A stretch of DNA of 64,000 bases from Belliella calami (GTDB lineage Bacteria; Bacteroidota; Bacteroidia; Cytophagales; Cyclobacteriaceae), in contig NZ_JAKZGS010000006.1 of assembly GCF_022549695.1 (NCBI RefSeq), positions 1 through 64,000 of the forward strand, in the 5' to 3' direction. A program made the translations under genes and the position numbers. Shown here in pieces: positions 34,228-43,445 of this stretch. The notes below the pieces were generated by a model. It was given only the letters and a program-made list of their open reading frames with translations, had not been told where the DNA came from and did not search any database. Numbering within the stretch: the first letter of the stretch is position 1; each line of letters begins with the position of its first letter.

Positions 34228-37200
34228 ATGAATCCCAACTATTTACTGACTTGTGTTTTTACATTGTTTTTGTCTTTCAATACAATTGCCCAAAATATCA
34301 ATGGCAAACAAATTGGAACAAAAGAACAGCTAACTTTCCACTTACTAGACATGGAAGACGGGCTTGCACATAATGTAGTGAATAGCATTGAGCAGGATGA
34401 GTTGGGCTATATTTGGATTGCGACAATAGAGGGGATAAGCAGGTATAACGGTACACATTTTTTGAATTTCAAACAAGATACCAAAGATCCTGAAAATGCT
34501 TTAGTCAATAATTTTGTCCAACAAATTTCTTTGAAAAGAGATGGAAAACTAATGATCGCTACTGATGGAGGACTGAATATTTACAATCTTGAAAAAGAAA
34601 AATTTGGTCTTATCAATCAAAAAGACGGATTATTATCAAACAGCATCAGTTCTGTGTATGAATACTTAAATGGCAAAATAATCCTGGGAGCTTACAGATA
34701 TGGAATCCAATTTTTGGATCAAAATGGAAAAGTAGAACACACCATGACCCATGATGCCAAAGACATTAGAAGTTTATCCTCCAATCAGATTTCATCCATC
34801 ACAATACAGGGGGACTCCGTAATATGGGTTGGTACTTTTGATGCAGGATTGAATAAGATTGATCTCAAAAGCAAATCAAACCAGCGGATTTTTCAATCCA
34901 ATCCCAATAAACCTTCAAGTCAAATCAATTCTCTATATACTGATGATAATGGTAATCTGTGGATAGGTACCAAATCCGGACTAAAAGTAATAACCACAGC
35001 AGGAGATACTCTTGAGATTAACCAAACAATACTTCCAGAGAGAGGGCTTTCCGACTCTGACGTCTTGTGTTTTGAAGAAGATCAAAGAGGAAATATTTGG
35101 ATTGGCACAAGAAATGGAGGCCTGAATATCTTAGAGTTAAGAGGTTTTTTGAAAAAAGAAGCTCCAAAAATCGATTGGTTCTTGCCAAAATCAGATGGCT
35201 CAAGTGTTTTCAACAGAACTGTCTCCGCTTTGAAGCTGGACAAGAAAAAAAACATGTGGATTGGAACCAGCACTGGTGTGAATTATGTAAATCCAGATGG
35301 CGAACCGATCAAGTTGCTCCAAAGAAATCCGAATTCAGAACAGACTTTGTCCCACAATAGAATTGGGGCAATTGCTACCGGTGCAAAAAACAGGATTTGG
35401 ATTGGAACTGATGGAGGTGGATTGGATAGATATAGTGCTGAAAATAGAAATTTTGTCAATTACCACCATGATCCTTCACAAAAAGAAAGTCTCAGTAGCA
35501 ACTACATCATCTCTCTGAAAGAAGATAGCAAAGAAAGATTATGGGTTGGCACATATCAACGTGGCTTAAACCGAATGGACATTTCTAGTGGTAAGTTCAA
35601 ACAGTATTTACAAGGGGGTTCCAAGGATGGATCAGATGTCAGGGTAATAGCTGAAGACAACAAACAGCAAATTTGGGTAGGCACCAATCAAGGAGGACTA
35701 TACCTCTATGATGAAGAAAATGATACATTCCAGTACATTGCCACTTTGGGGAAAATTGATATCCGAGGAATAGCCTTTGATGCCAGACAAAGGCTTTGGT
35801 TGGCAACATTTGGATCAGGAATCATTTGCTTTGATCCAATGACAGATACATTCAAGGATTATCATTCGAATCAGTATGAAAAACTCCCTGAAAACATCTA
35901 TTTCTCCATAGCAGTACTTCCAAATCAAGATATATTGGCAGGAAGTAGATACGGAGGATTGATCAGGATAAATCCAGCTGATGACTCTATAACGATGTTC
36001 ACTGAAGAAAACGGCCTAAGCAACAATACTATCAACAGCATGCTAATGGATCCTAGAGGTATATTTTGGCTAGGAACCAATCATGGCATAAGTCACTACA
36101 ACCCTCTTACAAACCACATTGACCATATTAATACTTTTGATAATTTGCAAAAAAGTGAATTCAATATAGGAGCCGTTACTTTGGCAGATGATGGTAACCT
36201 ATATTTTGGTGGAAATAAGGGAATCAATATTATAAACCCAACCAAAATCAATCAACGAGAACATGATTATAGCCTGATTTTTGAGAATTTCAAACTTTTC
36301 AATGAGCAAGTGAAAGTTGGGGAAGAGTTTCTTGATTCGGCGATATCTAACAAAAAGACATTGACACTCAACCATCGTCAGTCATTGATATCATTTGATT
36401 TTTCACTAATAAAATTCCCATTTGCTCAAAATGTATCTTATTCTTATAAACTTGAAGGTTTTCATAAACATTGGATTCAAGTGCAGGGAACTGGTACTGC
36501 TAACTTGAGTAATATTCCTCCTGGATCATACAGCTTATTGGTGAGGGCCAAAATCGGAAATGAATATGAATTGGAACGCCAAATCAATCTAACGATCACT
36601 CCACCTTTTTGGAAAACTTTCCCTGCATATTTATTGTATTTCCTTCTGATCGTTGCCATTGTGATTGGTGTAATGCGATACTACAGTGAGCGGGTGAAGC
36701 TCAAAAACTCCCTTTTACTGGAAAAACAACAACGCTCGCTCGAACATGATATCAACGAAGAGAGAATTCGATTTTTTACCAGCTTTTCACACGAACTGAA
36801 AACTCCGCTGACATTGATTTTGGCTCCTATTGAAGACCTCATCGACCAAATTAAATCAAAAACACATCTCAACAAGCTTACACTTGTACAAAAGAACGCA
36901 GCATATCTTCATCAATTGATTGGTAACTTATTGGAATTTAGAAAGGCAGAAACGGGGATGAGTCAATTGACTGTCGGAGAATACAACCTATCGCTATACT
37001 TGGAACAATGGGTTCAAAATTATCAACCGCTCGCCAAAAAGAGGCATATCCAATTAACTTGCTCACTCTCCGAGAGGAATATGTTAGCTCGGTTTGATTT
37101 TGAAAAACTACAAATCATCATCAACAATCTTTTATCCAATGCGCTAAAGCATGCTGTAGATAATGATAAAATCCAAGTGAGTCTCTATTCTGACGAGCAA

Positions 37201-38313
37201 AGCTTCTATATTTCTGTCTCTGACACTGGGCCAGGAATCAATGCTGAGGACAAAAAGCGGATATTTGAGTGGTTTTATCAATCTGGAACAAAACTTAAAA
37301 AAGAAGGTACCGGCATAGGATTGGCACTTTCAAAAAGTTTGACAGAACTCCATCATGGTGTGATCCAAGTAGCTAGCGAACAGGGAAAAGGAACGACATT
37401 TATAGTAGAGATTCCAAGGGATCTTCCTATCTCTTCTTCAGAACAATGGACGTCTGACCAACGTCAAGTACCACTGATTGCCGATACATCCATCCTTTCA
37501 TTACACGAGTCACCTTATCAAGAAATTTTGGTGAATGGAGAAGAGGAAAGACCGATAATACTGCTGATTGATGACAACACGGATATCCTCAGTTATTTAG
37601 ATAGCCTACTAAGAAAAAAATATGACCTTATCCATGCACAAGATGGTGAAGACGGGATTCAGAAAGCACTAAAACATGTTCCCGATCTCATTATTTCGGA
37701 TATTATGATGCCACTGAGAGATGGACTTGAACTCTGCGCTACGCTCAAAAAAAATGACATCACTTCTCATATTCCAATTATCCTTCTTTCAGCAAAAGGC
37801 AATGTAGAGACCATGCAAACTGGTTTTGTAGAGGGAGCGGATGATTATATTACCAAACCTTTCAATAGTTCTCTTTTACAAACTAGAGTCCAAAATCTGA
37901 TTGAAAGTAGACAGAATTTGAGAAAACATTTCTCTGACCTAGGAAAGAACAATGGGCCGGAGCTATTGGACGGTACACAAAGTGATATTCTCTTAGTAGA
38001 AAAAAAGTTTTTGGCAAAGTTGGATAAAATCATTTTGGCACAAATCGGCAAGGAAGAAACACAAGTAGAAACCATCGTGATGGAAATGGGAATGAGTAGA
38101 ACTTCCCTTTTTAGGAAAATAAAAGCCATAACTGGATACAATATCAATACTTACATCCGGATGATAAAAATAAAAAAAGCAGCAAACCTTATTGCCAACC
38201 AAAACATACCAATCTCCCAAGCAGCATTTGAATCTGGATTCAATGATGTTAAATACTTTAGGAAAGTGTTCAAGGAACAGTTTGGGGTGCTTCCTTCAGC
38301 TTATAAGGAATGA
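34228..38313 (+). CDS. Hybrid two-component system sensor/regulator (HTCS)
   Basis: This is a 1361-residue single-protein signalling system typical of Bacteroidota polysaccharide loci. It has a signal peptide (to about residue 22), a periplasmic sensor of two-bladed Reg_prop propellers (recurring WIGT, WVGT and LWLA repeats such as GYIWIATIEGISRYNG) and a Y_Y_Y domain (about 700-790). These are followed by one membrane helix (about 798-820), a kinase with H855 in FSHELKTPLT, an ATPase with SDTGPG and GTGIGLALS, a receiver with phospho-acceptor D1158 in SDIMMP, and a C-terminal AraC helix-turn-helix. It should sense an oligosaccharide and activate the divergent SusC/SusD/GH30/GH2 operon. It ends 1 base from the convergent gene. 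Confidence 0.95.
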   Translation: MNPNYLLTCVFTLFLSFNTIAQNINGKQIGTKEQLTFHLLDMEDGLAHNVVNSIEQDELGYIWIATIEGISRYNGTHFLNFKQDTKDPENALVNNFVQQISLKRDGKLMIATDGGLNIYNLEKEKFGLINQKDGLLSNSISSVYEYLNGKIILGAYRYGIQFLDQNGKVEHTMTHDAKDIRSLSSNQISSITIQGDSVIWVGTFDAGLNKIDLKSKSNQRIFQSNPNKPSSQINSLYTDDNGNLWIGTKSGLKVITTAGDTLEINQTILPERGLSDSDVLCFEEDQRGNIWIGTRNGGLNILELRGFLKKEAPKIDWFLPKSDGSSVFNRTVSALKLDKKKNMWIGTSTGVNYVNPDGEPIKLLQRNPNSEQTLSHNRIGAIATGAKNRIWIGTDGGGLDRYSAENRNFVNYHHDPSQKESLSSNYIISLKEDSKERLWVGTYQRGLNRMDISSGKFKQYLQGGSKDGSDVRVIAEDNKQQIWVGTNQGGLYLYDEENDTFQYIATLGKIDIRGIAFDARQRLWLATFGSGIICFDPMTDTFKDYHSNQYEKLPENIYFSIAVLPNQDILAGSRYGGLIRINPADDSITMFTEENGLSNNTINSMLMDPRGIFWLGTNHGISHYNPLTNHIDHINTFDNLQKSEFNIGAVTLADDGNLYFGGNKGINIINPTKINQREHDYSLIFENFKLFNEQVKVGEEFLDSAISNKKTLTLNHRQSLISFDFSLIKFPFAQNVSYSYKLEGFHKHWIQVQGTGTANLSNIPPGSYSLLVRAKIGNEYELERQINLTITPPFWKTFPAYLLYFLLIVAIVIGVMRYYSERVKLKNSLLLEKQQRSLEHDINEERIRFFTSFSHELKTPLTLILAPIEDLIDQIKSKTHLNKLTLVQKNAAYLHQLIGNLLEFRKAETGMSQLTVGEYNLSLYLEQWVQNYQPLAKKRHIQLTCSLSERNMLARFDFEKLQIIINNLLSNALKHAVDNDKIQVSLYSDEQSFYISVSDTGPGINAEDKKRIFEWFYQSGTKLKKEGTGIGLALSKSLTELHHGVIQVASEQGKGTTFIVEIPRDLPISSSEQWTSDQRQVPLIADTSILSLHESPYQEILVNGEEERPIILLIDDNTDILSYLDSLLRKKYDLIHAQDGEDGIQKALKHVPDLIISDIMMPLRDGLELCATLKKNDITSHIPIILLSAKGNVETMQTGFVEGADDYITKPFNSSLLQTRVQNLIESRQNLRKHFSDLGKNNGPELLDGTQSDILLVEKKFLAKLDKIILAQIGKEETQVETIVMEMGMSRTSLFRKIKAITGYNINTYIRMIKIKKAANLIANQNIPISQAAFESGFNDVKYFRKVFKEQFGVLPSAYKE

Positions 38314-39030
38314 TTACTCATTCCTACTTATACTTCCCAATCCATTGACATCTTCTTTGATCACTTTTGGATTTCCTGTATAGCTGATGGATCCAATACC
38401 ATTTACTTCCATAGAAAGCTCACCAATACTATGGACAGAAATAGAACCAATACCACTACTGATCACTTCCACATCTTCAGCGATGAAATTGGTGGCATTT
38501 ATACTACCGATTCCTTCATTTGAAAGATAAAATTTATCGGCCGCTCCTTTGAGATCCATTTTGCCAACAAAATTCAATTTGGTCACTAACTCACTTACTT
38601 CCAAATCCAATTCCACATTCCCTACTCCTTCTCCCTTGATCTCAAGTTTCTCAAATGCCAATTGCCCTTCAGATTTGATCTGACCAACTCCTTCAAAATT
38701 TATTTTCTCAAGGCTTGTCACTGTCAAAAATATCTTCGCCTCATTTTTCAGAAAATTCCTTGTACCTTTCCCATCCAAAGAAATCTTCAATTCTTGTCCT
38801 TTTTGATCAACTACTATTTCATCGATCAATTCTTCATTGCCTTCAAATCTAAGCGAAACTTCGTCTCCCTGAATCAAAAAAAGCTCAAAAGTTCCCTTTA
38901 GAGATAGTTGGCTAAACGGTGAAATACTCTTGTCACTTTCGATTACTTCTCCTTTGTATTCAGATATTTGCCCACAAGAGCATAAAATTATAGCAAGAAT
39001 AAGTGGTAGGACGTAGGATGTTTTTTTCAT
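38314..39030 (-). CDS. GIN-domain (DUF2807) lipoprotein
   Basis: This is a 238-residue lipoprotein with lipobox ending at Cys19 (LCSC). The rest is a GIN/DUF2807 domain (putative autotransporter adhesin head), a right-handed beta-solenoid: FSQLSLKGTFELFLIQGDEVSLRFEGNEELIDEIVV, then repeated short strands with GxG turns (INFEGVGQIKSEG, IKGEGVGNVELDLE, NEGIGSINATNF, SSGIGSISVHS, VNGIGSISYTG, VNGLGSIS). The GIGSI-type repeat is notably regular toward the C-terminus. The function is not known for the family; a periplasmic or surface location is expected. It abuts the stop codon of the HTCS gene. Confidence 0.86.
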   Translation of the reverse strand: MKKTSYVLPLILAIILCSCGQISEYKGEVIESDKSISPFSQLSLKGTFELFLIQGDEVSLRFEGNEELIDEIVVDQKGQELKISLDGKGTRNFLKNEAKIFLTVTSLEKINFEGVGQIKSEGQLAFEKLEIKGEGVGNVELDLEVSELVTKLNFVGKMDLKGAADKFYLSNEGIGSINATNFIAEDVEVISSGIGSISVHSIGELSMEVNGIGSISYTGNPKVIKEDVNGLGSISRNE

Positions 39031-39203
39031 GGTGTTGCTAATTTGGTTTTTTGAACAAAATCCGAAATTGTTCCTTTCCGTACAAAATGTTCGATTTATG
39101 GTTTTTGATGAACCAATCTAGCAAATTATACTATAAATCTATGGAGTCTGGGTAATAATTTCGACTTACAAAAAGAGATGAAATAACATTACTGCAAAGC
39201 TAT

Positions 39204-39581
39204 CTAACCCAATAAGTTTAAGTATTTCTTCCTGTATTCAAAAATTATCCAAAGGTTGATAAGCAACAAAACCAAAGCCATGATCAGTCCTGAAGGTGCG
39301 TTAAATATATGTGTAAGTACTATTCCTACCATGATAGGGAAAATCACTATCGCTCCCAAAGCTCTTGTCTTTGGCAAGATAAACAGTGCTCCACCGATAA
39401 TTTCAACTACAGCTATCAATGGCATCAACCAGCCAATAACAGTAAATGCCTCCATTAATTTTAACATGTCTTCTGGTAAGTCCTCTGGCATAGGCATGTA
39501 ATTGAAGAACTTGTTTAGGCCTGAGTTGATAAACAATAAGCCAAACAATAGGCAAACAACAAATGTGATTTTGCTTTTCAT
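39204..39581 (-). CDS. DoxX-like small membrane protein
   Basis: This is a 125-residue protein with four hydrophobic segments. The first has LLFINSGLNKFFNYM, the second LMPLIAVVEIIGGALFIL, the third IVIFPIMVGIVLTHIF and the last LVLLLINLWIIFEYRKK. This is the DoxX/DoxD-like family, small quinone- or redox-linked membrane proteins of poorly known role. It lies 11 bases after the VOC gene, so the two are probably one transcript, possibly tied to detoxification of electrophiles or oxidants. Confidence 0.82.
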   Translation of the reverse strand: MKSKITFVVCLLFGLLFINSGLNKFFNYMPMPEDLPEDMLKLMEAFTVIGWLMPLIAVVEIIGGALFILPKTRALGAIVIFPIMVGIVLTHIFNAPSGLIMALVLLLINLWIIFEYRKKYLNLLG

Positions 39582-39592
39582 AAGTTAACAAA

Positions 39593-40003
39593 TTAAGGAT
39601 TTGGAATTAGGCTAGGGTCTGTAAACATCACTTCCCACTGATGTCCATCAAGGTCTGAGAAAGAGTCATAATACATCCACTCATGATCTGAACTATCCTT
39701 GTATCTAGTGGCTCCATTTTCAATGGCTAGTTTCACGATATTATCAACTTCTTCCCTACTTTCCACTTCTATCGCTGTCAATACTTGTGTTGTAGAGCCA
39801 TCTGCTATTGGTCTATTCGTGAATGTCCCAAAAAATTCATGAGTTATCAGCATGGCATAAATTAGCCCCTCGTTGAGGACTAGGCACAATGCTTTATCAT
39901 CTGAAAACTGCTCGTCGAATGAAAACCCAAGGTTTGTCCAAAATTCCTTGGTTTTGTCAATATCTTTGATTGGTAGATTGACGTAAATTGATTTTACTTT
40001 CAT
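39593..40003 (-). CDS. VOC-family (glyoxalase-like) protein
   Basis: This is a 136-residue vicinal-oxygen-chelate protein with two beta-alpha-beta-beta-beta units: SIYVNLPIKDIDKTKEFWTNLGFSF at the start and FSDLDGHQWEVMF near the end, the usual position of the metal-binding glutamate. The fold covers glyoxalases, dioxygenases and resistance proteins, so the reaction is open. It is first in a probable two-gene unit with the DoxX-like gene. The same neighbourhood holds a second VOC/PhnB-type gene and two SRPBCC genes. Confidence 0.85.
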   Translation of the reverse strand: MKVKSIYVNLPIKDIDKTKEFWTNLGFSFDEQFSDDKALCLVLNEGLIYAMLITHEFFGTFTNRPIADGSTTQVLTAIEVESREEVDNIVKLAIENGATRYKDSSDHEWMYYDSFSDLDGHQWEVMFTDPSLIPNP

Positions 40004-40055
40004 ACTGCTATTTTTTTTAATTGATTATTGTTGAAAGTCTTTATTAATAATATAT

Positions 40056-40065
40056 GGTTATCCGC
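40056..40065 (+). repeat. Short repeat end GGTTATCCGC
   Basis: The 10-mer GGTTATCCGC lies between two small genes and is repeated in inverted form at 51011-51020. It probably belongs to the dispersed TTATCCGC family. The rest of the 116-bp gap shows nothing. Confidence 0.35.
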
Positions 40066-40119
40066 TACCTTGCCAGTAATGAAGTAAGCAAACCATCATG
40101 TTGGGGGTAATCTTATTTT

Positions 40120-40536
40120 TTAAATTTTTTGATCTGCAAATTCGTTTTCACAATGATCTTTTAGACGTTTTAAAAACATGGCCCAATTGTATCCACACCA
40201 ACGAAAATAGTCTGTCTTCTCCTTCCAATTGTAGTGTTTAAGCACAATTTTAGTATTGCTCTGTTCTTGGGAAATTTCGAAAGAAACAAAAGTCCCTATC
40301 CATTCCTCATCCGAATCAATACATTCCCAAACCACTTTTTTACCCTCTTCCAATTCGGTGATTTTCATTTTAGTCAGGTAACCTTCGTCGAAGTCAAATT
40401 CATTGACAAAACCTACTTCTTGTTTTACCTTCAATTTTTTAGTCCAGACAGTGGCTAATCCTTCTTCTTTGGTAATTGCTTCGTAAACTATAAGTGAAGC
40501 AGCCTTGATATAATTGATTTGCTCTATGCTTTCCAT
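40120..40536 (-). CDS. SRPBCC / AHSA1-type domain protein
   Basis: This is a 138-residue single-domain protein of the START/Bet v1-like fold: IKAASLIVYEAITKEEGLATVWTKKL, FDEGYLTKMKITELEEGKKVVWECIDSDEEWIGTFVSFEI and a C-terminal helix RWCGYNWAMFLKRLKDHCE. Such proteins bind hydrophobic ligands in a cavity or serve as Hsp90 co-chaperone-like domains; the ligand is unknown. It is monocistronic, in a run of SRPBCC and VOC genes. The 206-bp gap upstream (40537-40742) shows no further gene. Confidence 0.82.
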   Translation of the reverse strand: MESIEQINYIKAASLIVYEAITKEEGLATVWTKKLKVKQEVGFVNEFDFDEGYLTKMKITELEEGKKVVWECIDSDEEWIGTFVSFEISQEQSNTKIVLKHYNWKEKTDYFRWCGYNWAMFLKRLKDHCENEFADQKI

Positions 40537-40742
40537 TGAATAAATAGTGGTGTGTTTTTGATATATTACCCAAAAAAAATTGGTTCTTTCAGAGAAGTGC
40601 TTTGAGCTCCAGGAAAAATGTCTTTTGGTAAGACTTAGATTAAAATCTGAAAGGGCTTTACTTCAATGCATTTTTGATGCTTTTTGGTTGCTTTGCCTGT
40701 CAGACGCCATATTTTTCCTATACTACTAAGTTTTATTTACTT

Positions 40743-41174
40743 TCATGAGGGACAATGAAACATCCACTGAATCCCAAATTTATCCGTACAACTACCGAAG
40801 TAATCCCCCCAAAACATGTCTTGAAGCTCCATGGTGATTTTTCCATCTTCGGCAAGTGAATTGAAGTATTTTTGAACTTCTTCTTTACTATCCAAATGTA
40901 AGCTGATATGGGAATTGTTACCAATATTTACAATCATCCCCATAGATGAAGGGCAATCAGAACCCATCAAAAGATGTCCTCCCACTATTGGAAGGGTCAT
41001 GTTCATGATAAGATTTTTGTCCTCTTCTGAAGCAGGGGGAAATTCATCGGATGGAGGCATATCACCATATCTGTGTATCCCCTCTATGAAATCTGTACCA
41101 AATACTGCCTTGTAAAAATTGAATGCTGCTTCGGTTTCCCTAGCGAAATTGAGATAAGTGCTAACTGTTGCCAT
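40743..41174 (-). CDS. PhnB-like VOC-family protein
   Basis: This is a 143-residue protein of the PhnB/3-demethylubiquinone-methyltransferase-like branch of the VOC fold: STYLNFARETEAAFNFYKAVFG at the N-terminus, GGHLLMGSDCP in the middle and WGDYFGSCTDKFGIQWMFHC at the end, all hallmarks of that branch. The reaction is unknown; the family name does not prove a methyltransferase role. It starts 11 bases after the tandem SRPBCC gene, so the two are co-transcribed. Confidence 0.88.
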   Translation of the reverse strand: MATVSTYLNFARETEAAFNFYKAVFGTDFIEGIHRYGDMPPSDEFPPASEEDKNLIMNMTLPIVGGHLLMGSDCPSSMGMIVNIGNNSHISLHLDSKEEVQKYFNSLAEDGKITMELQDMFWGDYFGSCTDKFGIQWMFHCPS

Positions 41175-41185
41175 TTTTCCGGTAT

Positions 41186-42052
41186 TTATTGTTCATATAA
41201 AGATTTTAAAATTTCCAATGCTTTGGGCCAAGCTTCTTCAAAGTATTCCTTATGCTCCAAATTGGAATCAAGCTTCACTTTTAATGTCGTTTGATTATTT
41301 TGACTTTCGAATTGATATTCTTCTATAGCTCCAATCCAGCCAATTACTTCAGGACCATCTAATATTTCTTTCCCTTTATCGAAAATACCGTAATGCTCAA
41401 TACTTACTATTTCGTTGGGGATTAACTTTTTGATCCTTGATACCATACCTCCTTCATTACCCTTCTCATCGAGTCCAAGAAAAATCATTTTCTCGCCTTC
41501 TTCCCATTTCCCTCTGTAAAATGAACTTGGATGAAATGCTGAAGTCCATTTCCTGTATGTTTCATCAGCAAGCATAGTATCATATACTTTTTCGACTGCT
41601 GCATTTATATTTATCTGAAAATTTAACAGCTCCATTTTAGTCAGACTTTCTGTATAACTTTTGAAGTTGTTCAGAATAGCCTGCCAGCCATTTTTCTGCA
41701 TTTCAGAAGAGTTTTCTTGTTCGGCTTCAAACTTCTCTGTCACTAATACATGATCTTCATGCTGTTCGAAATTCACCCATACTTTCCTAGTATCTCCAAG
41801 GGTATATGCAATAGATTCACTTTCGTTGATTTCATCGAATATCCCATGAAAATCAAACTCCATGGATCCGTCTTTGGCTGCCATCTTGTAATTGAACTTG
41901 CCTCCTGGGACAAGATCAATTTCTGCACTTGGGCAGTGCCAAGTATCACTTGCAAAATTCCAATTGACTATGTGGATAGGCAGTGTCCATGCCCTCCAAA
42001 CTTGGAACATTGGTGCATAGACTTTTGAACTGATATTAATTAAGGTCTGCAT
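41186..42052 (-). CDS. Tandem SRPBCC (AHSA1) two-domain protein
   Basis: This 288-residue protein carries two START-like AHSA1 domains fused head to tail. The first (about 1-135) has VYAPMFQVWRAWTLPIHIVNWNF, PGGKFNYKM and the NGWQAILNNFKSY helix. The second (about 140-288) has MELLNFQININAAVEKVYDTM, FYRGKWEEGEKMIFLG and the WPKALEILKSLYE helix. An in-frame ATG at 42109 would add 19 residues outside the fold; that stretch resembles the nearby GCGGATA repeat, so I prefer 42052. Such genes are usually single-domain, and the fusion probably gives a built-in dimer. It is co-transcribed with the PhnB-like gene. Confidence 0.82.
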   Translation of the reverse strand: MQTLINISSKVYAPMFQVWRAWTLPIHIVNWNFASDTWHCPSAEIDLVPGGKFNYKMAAKDGSMEFDFHGIFDEINESESIAYTLGDTRKVWVNFEQHEDHVLVTEKFEAEQENSSEMQKNGWQAILNNFKSYTESLTKMELLNFQININAAVEKVYDTMLADETYRKWTSAFHPSSFYRGKWEEGEKMIFLGLDEKGNEGGMVSRIKKLIPNEIVSIEHYGIFDKGKEILDGPEVIGWIGAIEEYQFESQNNQTTLKVKLDSNLEHKEYFEEAWPKALEILKSLYEQ

Positions 42053-42162
42053 TGGGTCTAAGTGTTTAAATTCTAAATTATGAATATCCGCTTTCAAACC
42101 AATACCCATTTTTAATTAGGTACAAACTTTGAATTCAGCTGCTGTCGACTGTCATCCTTCGA

Positions 42163-42224
42163 CGATTATCCGCTTGATCCAATTGTTTTATTTACCTTAT
42201 GGTGTAATTTCGGATAATCAAATT
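42163..42224. repeat. Short inverted-repeat element (TTATCCG ends)
   Basis: CGATTATCCGC (42163-42173) and CGGATAATCAAATT (42211-42224) bracket about 62 bp. The same layout with CGATTATCCGC and CGGATAACCAAATT occurs at 50964-51025, with matching TGAT, ATTG and TGGT spots inside. The surrounding gap 42110-42378 is otherwise AT-rich with no gene. Confidence 0.55.
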
Positions 42225-42378
42225 CTAAATAATACAATACAAATTTATAAAATATAAAAACCGTTATATCATGTTGAAAACGACAGAAAAAAGGGGAATT
42301 GCGACAAATTTTTTTAGCCTTTGGAAAAAAATCTGATTTTTATTTTATTTGGCTAACAATCATTAAACCTTATGTTCA

Positions 42379-43443
42379 TCACTTTAAAATTAAATAAGAA
42401 AGTATTTGCCTAATATTTAAGTGTTTTGAGTCATCCATTTTTAATGAGTGATGACTCACCAAATTTATCCAATCAAATATTTTGGTATCTTCTGTTGTTT
42501 TAAAACCCCAGTAATCTGAAAGTTCGATTTCAGAAGTCTGCATAACTTCTGATGAAATAGACTGAACATTTTCCAACAAATTCAAAAATATTCTTGGTAC
42601 CTTTTCATAATAATTGTCATTTATCTTTAAACTTCCTTTCCCGCCCGCTGTAAACAAGTCTCGAACATTTGGACAAACAACAGCTTCTCGGGTTACAAGC
42701 CAAATAGCAAAGCGTCCAAATTTGTCGCTTTTGTTACTAAAAAGTTCTGGAAAATAAGCCATTGCTCGATTTTTAAGTTCTTGTTTTTCCTTTAGAGACA
42801 GATTGTTCCAAATTCTTATCACAATATTACTTGGTTTACTATTGCCATCAGCATCCATCCACCAAAGTTCTTCCCCAGGTTTTAACTTGCTTTTATAATA
42901 TTCAACTATCGGTCTTATTGGATTATCCTTTTTTCTTAAAATATCATAAGGCACTTCAATCTTATCAAAAATAGTTTTACCAACTTCCAAATTCATATCA
43001 ATCAAATAACGTGGAGAATGTGTCACAACAACTTCCGACAAAACATCTTCATAAGGTCTACATCGAAACTCTATAGGACTTGCAAGCTTAGCAAAAAGCA
43101 TGAAAATTCTTTCTATATTTTCAACTCTTGTTCCTTCCAAAACACTATTCCCAGTCGTTCTCCAATGGTTTTGGGTTGTGGTTTTCACCTCTATACCATA
43201 ATAATTTTTAGCAATTATATCAGGGAATTTTTGGCCTCCAATTAACTCTATTGAATTTTCAAATGGCGTTCCAATTGCTATTTCGGTCATTAAATCCTTT
43301 ACATAAGGTTCTAACTGCCTTCCTATAAGGGTCGCTACTTTTTCGGTTGATTTTTTTGCGTGAAGGTTAAGTTCTGAAATTGTTGATTGAAGCAACAAAT
43401 CAAATTCCTTTCTATCTGGGTCTGAGTTAACTGAAACTATCAT
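42379..43443 (-). CDS. Type II restriction endonuclease, PD-(D/E)XK
   Basis: This 354-residue protein encodes a probable restriction enzyme. The catalytic core reads P-D75 ... E85-V-K87 in a KFPDIIAKNYYGIEVKTTTQNHW stretch, exactly the PD-(D/E)XK arrangement that binds Mg2+ and cuts DNA. The rest matches no family I can name, as is normal for restriction enzymes. It starts 2 bases after the methyltransferase gene, in the order controller, methyltransferase, nuclease. The recognition site should equal that of the methyltransferase but cannot be read from sequence. Nearby AT-rich codon use hints at horizontal gain. Confidence 0.85.
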   Translation of the reverse strand: MIVSVNSDPDRKEFDLLLQSTISELNLHAKKSTEKVATLIGRQLEPYVKDLMTEIAIGTPFENSIELIGGQKFPDIIAKNYYGIEVKTTTQNHWRTTGNSVLEGTRVENIERIFMLFAKLASPIEFRCRPYEDVLSEVVVTHSPRYLIDMNLEVGKTIFDKIEVPYDILRKKDNPIRPIVEYYKSKLKPGEELWWMDADGNSKPSNIVIRIWNNLSLKEKQELKNRAMAYFPELFSNKSDKFGRFAIWLVTREAVVCPNVRDLFTAGGKGSLKINDNYYEKVPRIFLNLLENVQSISSEVMQTSEIELSDYWGFKTTEDTKIFDWINLVSHHSLKMDDSKHLNIRQILSYLILK

Positions 43444-43445
43444 AG

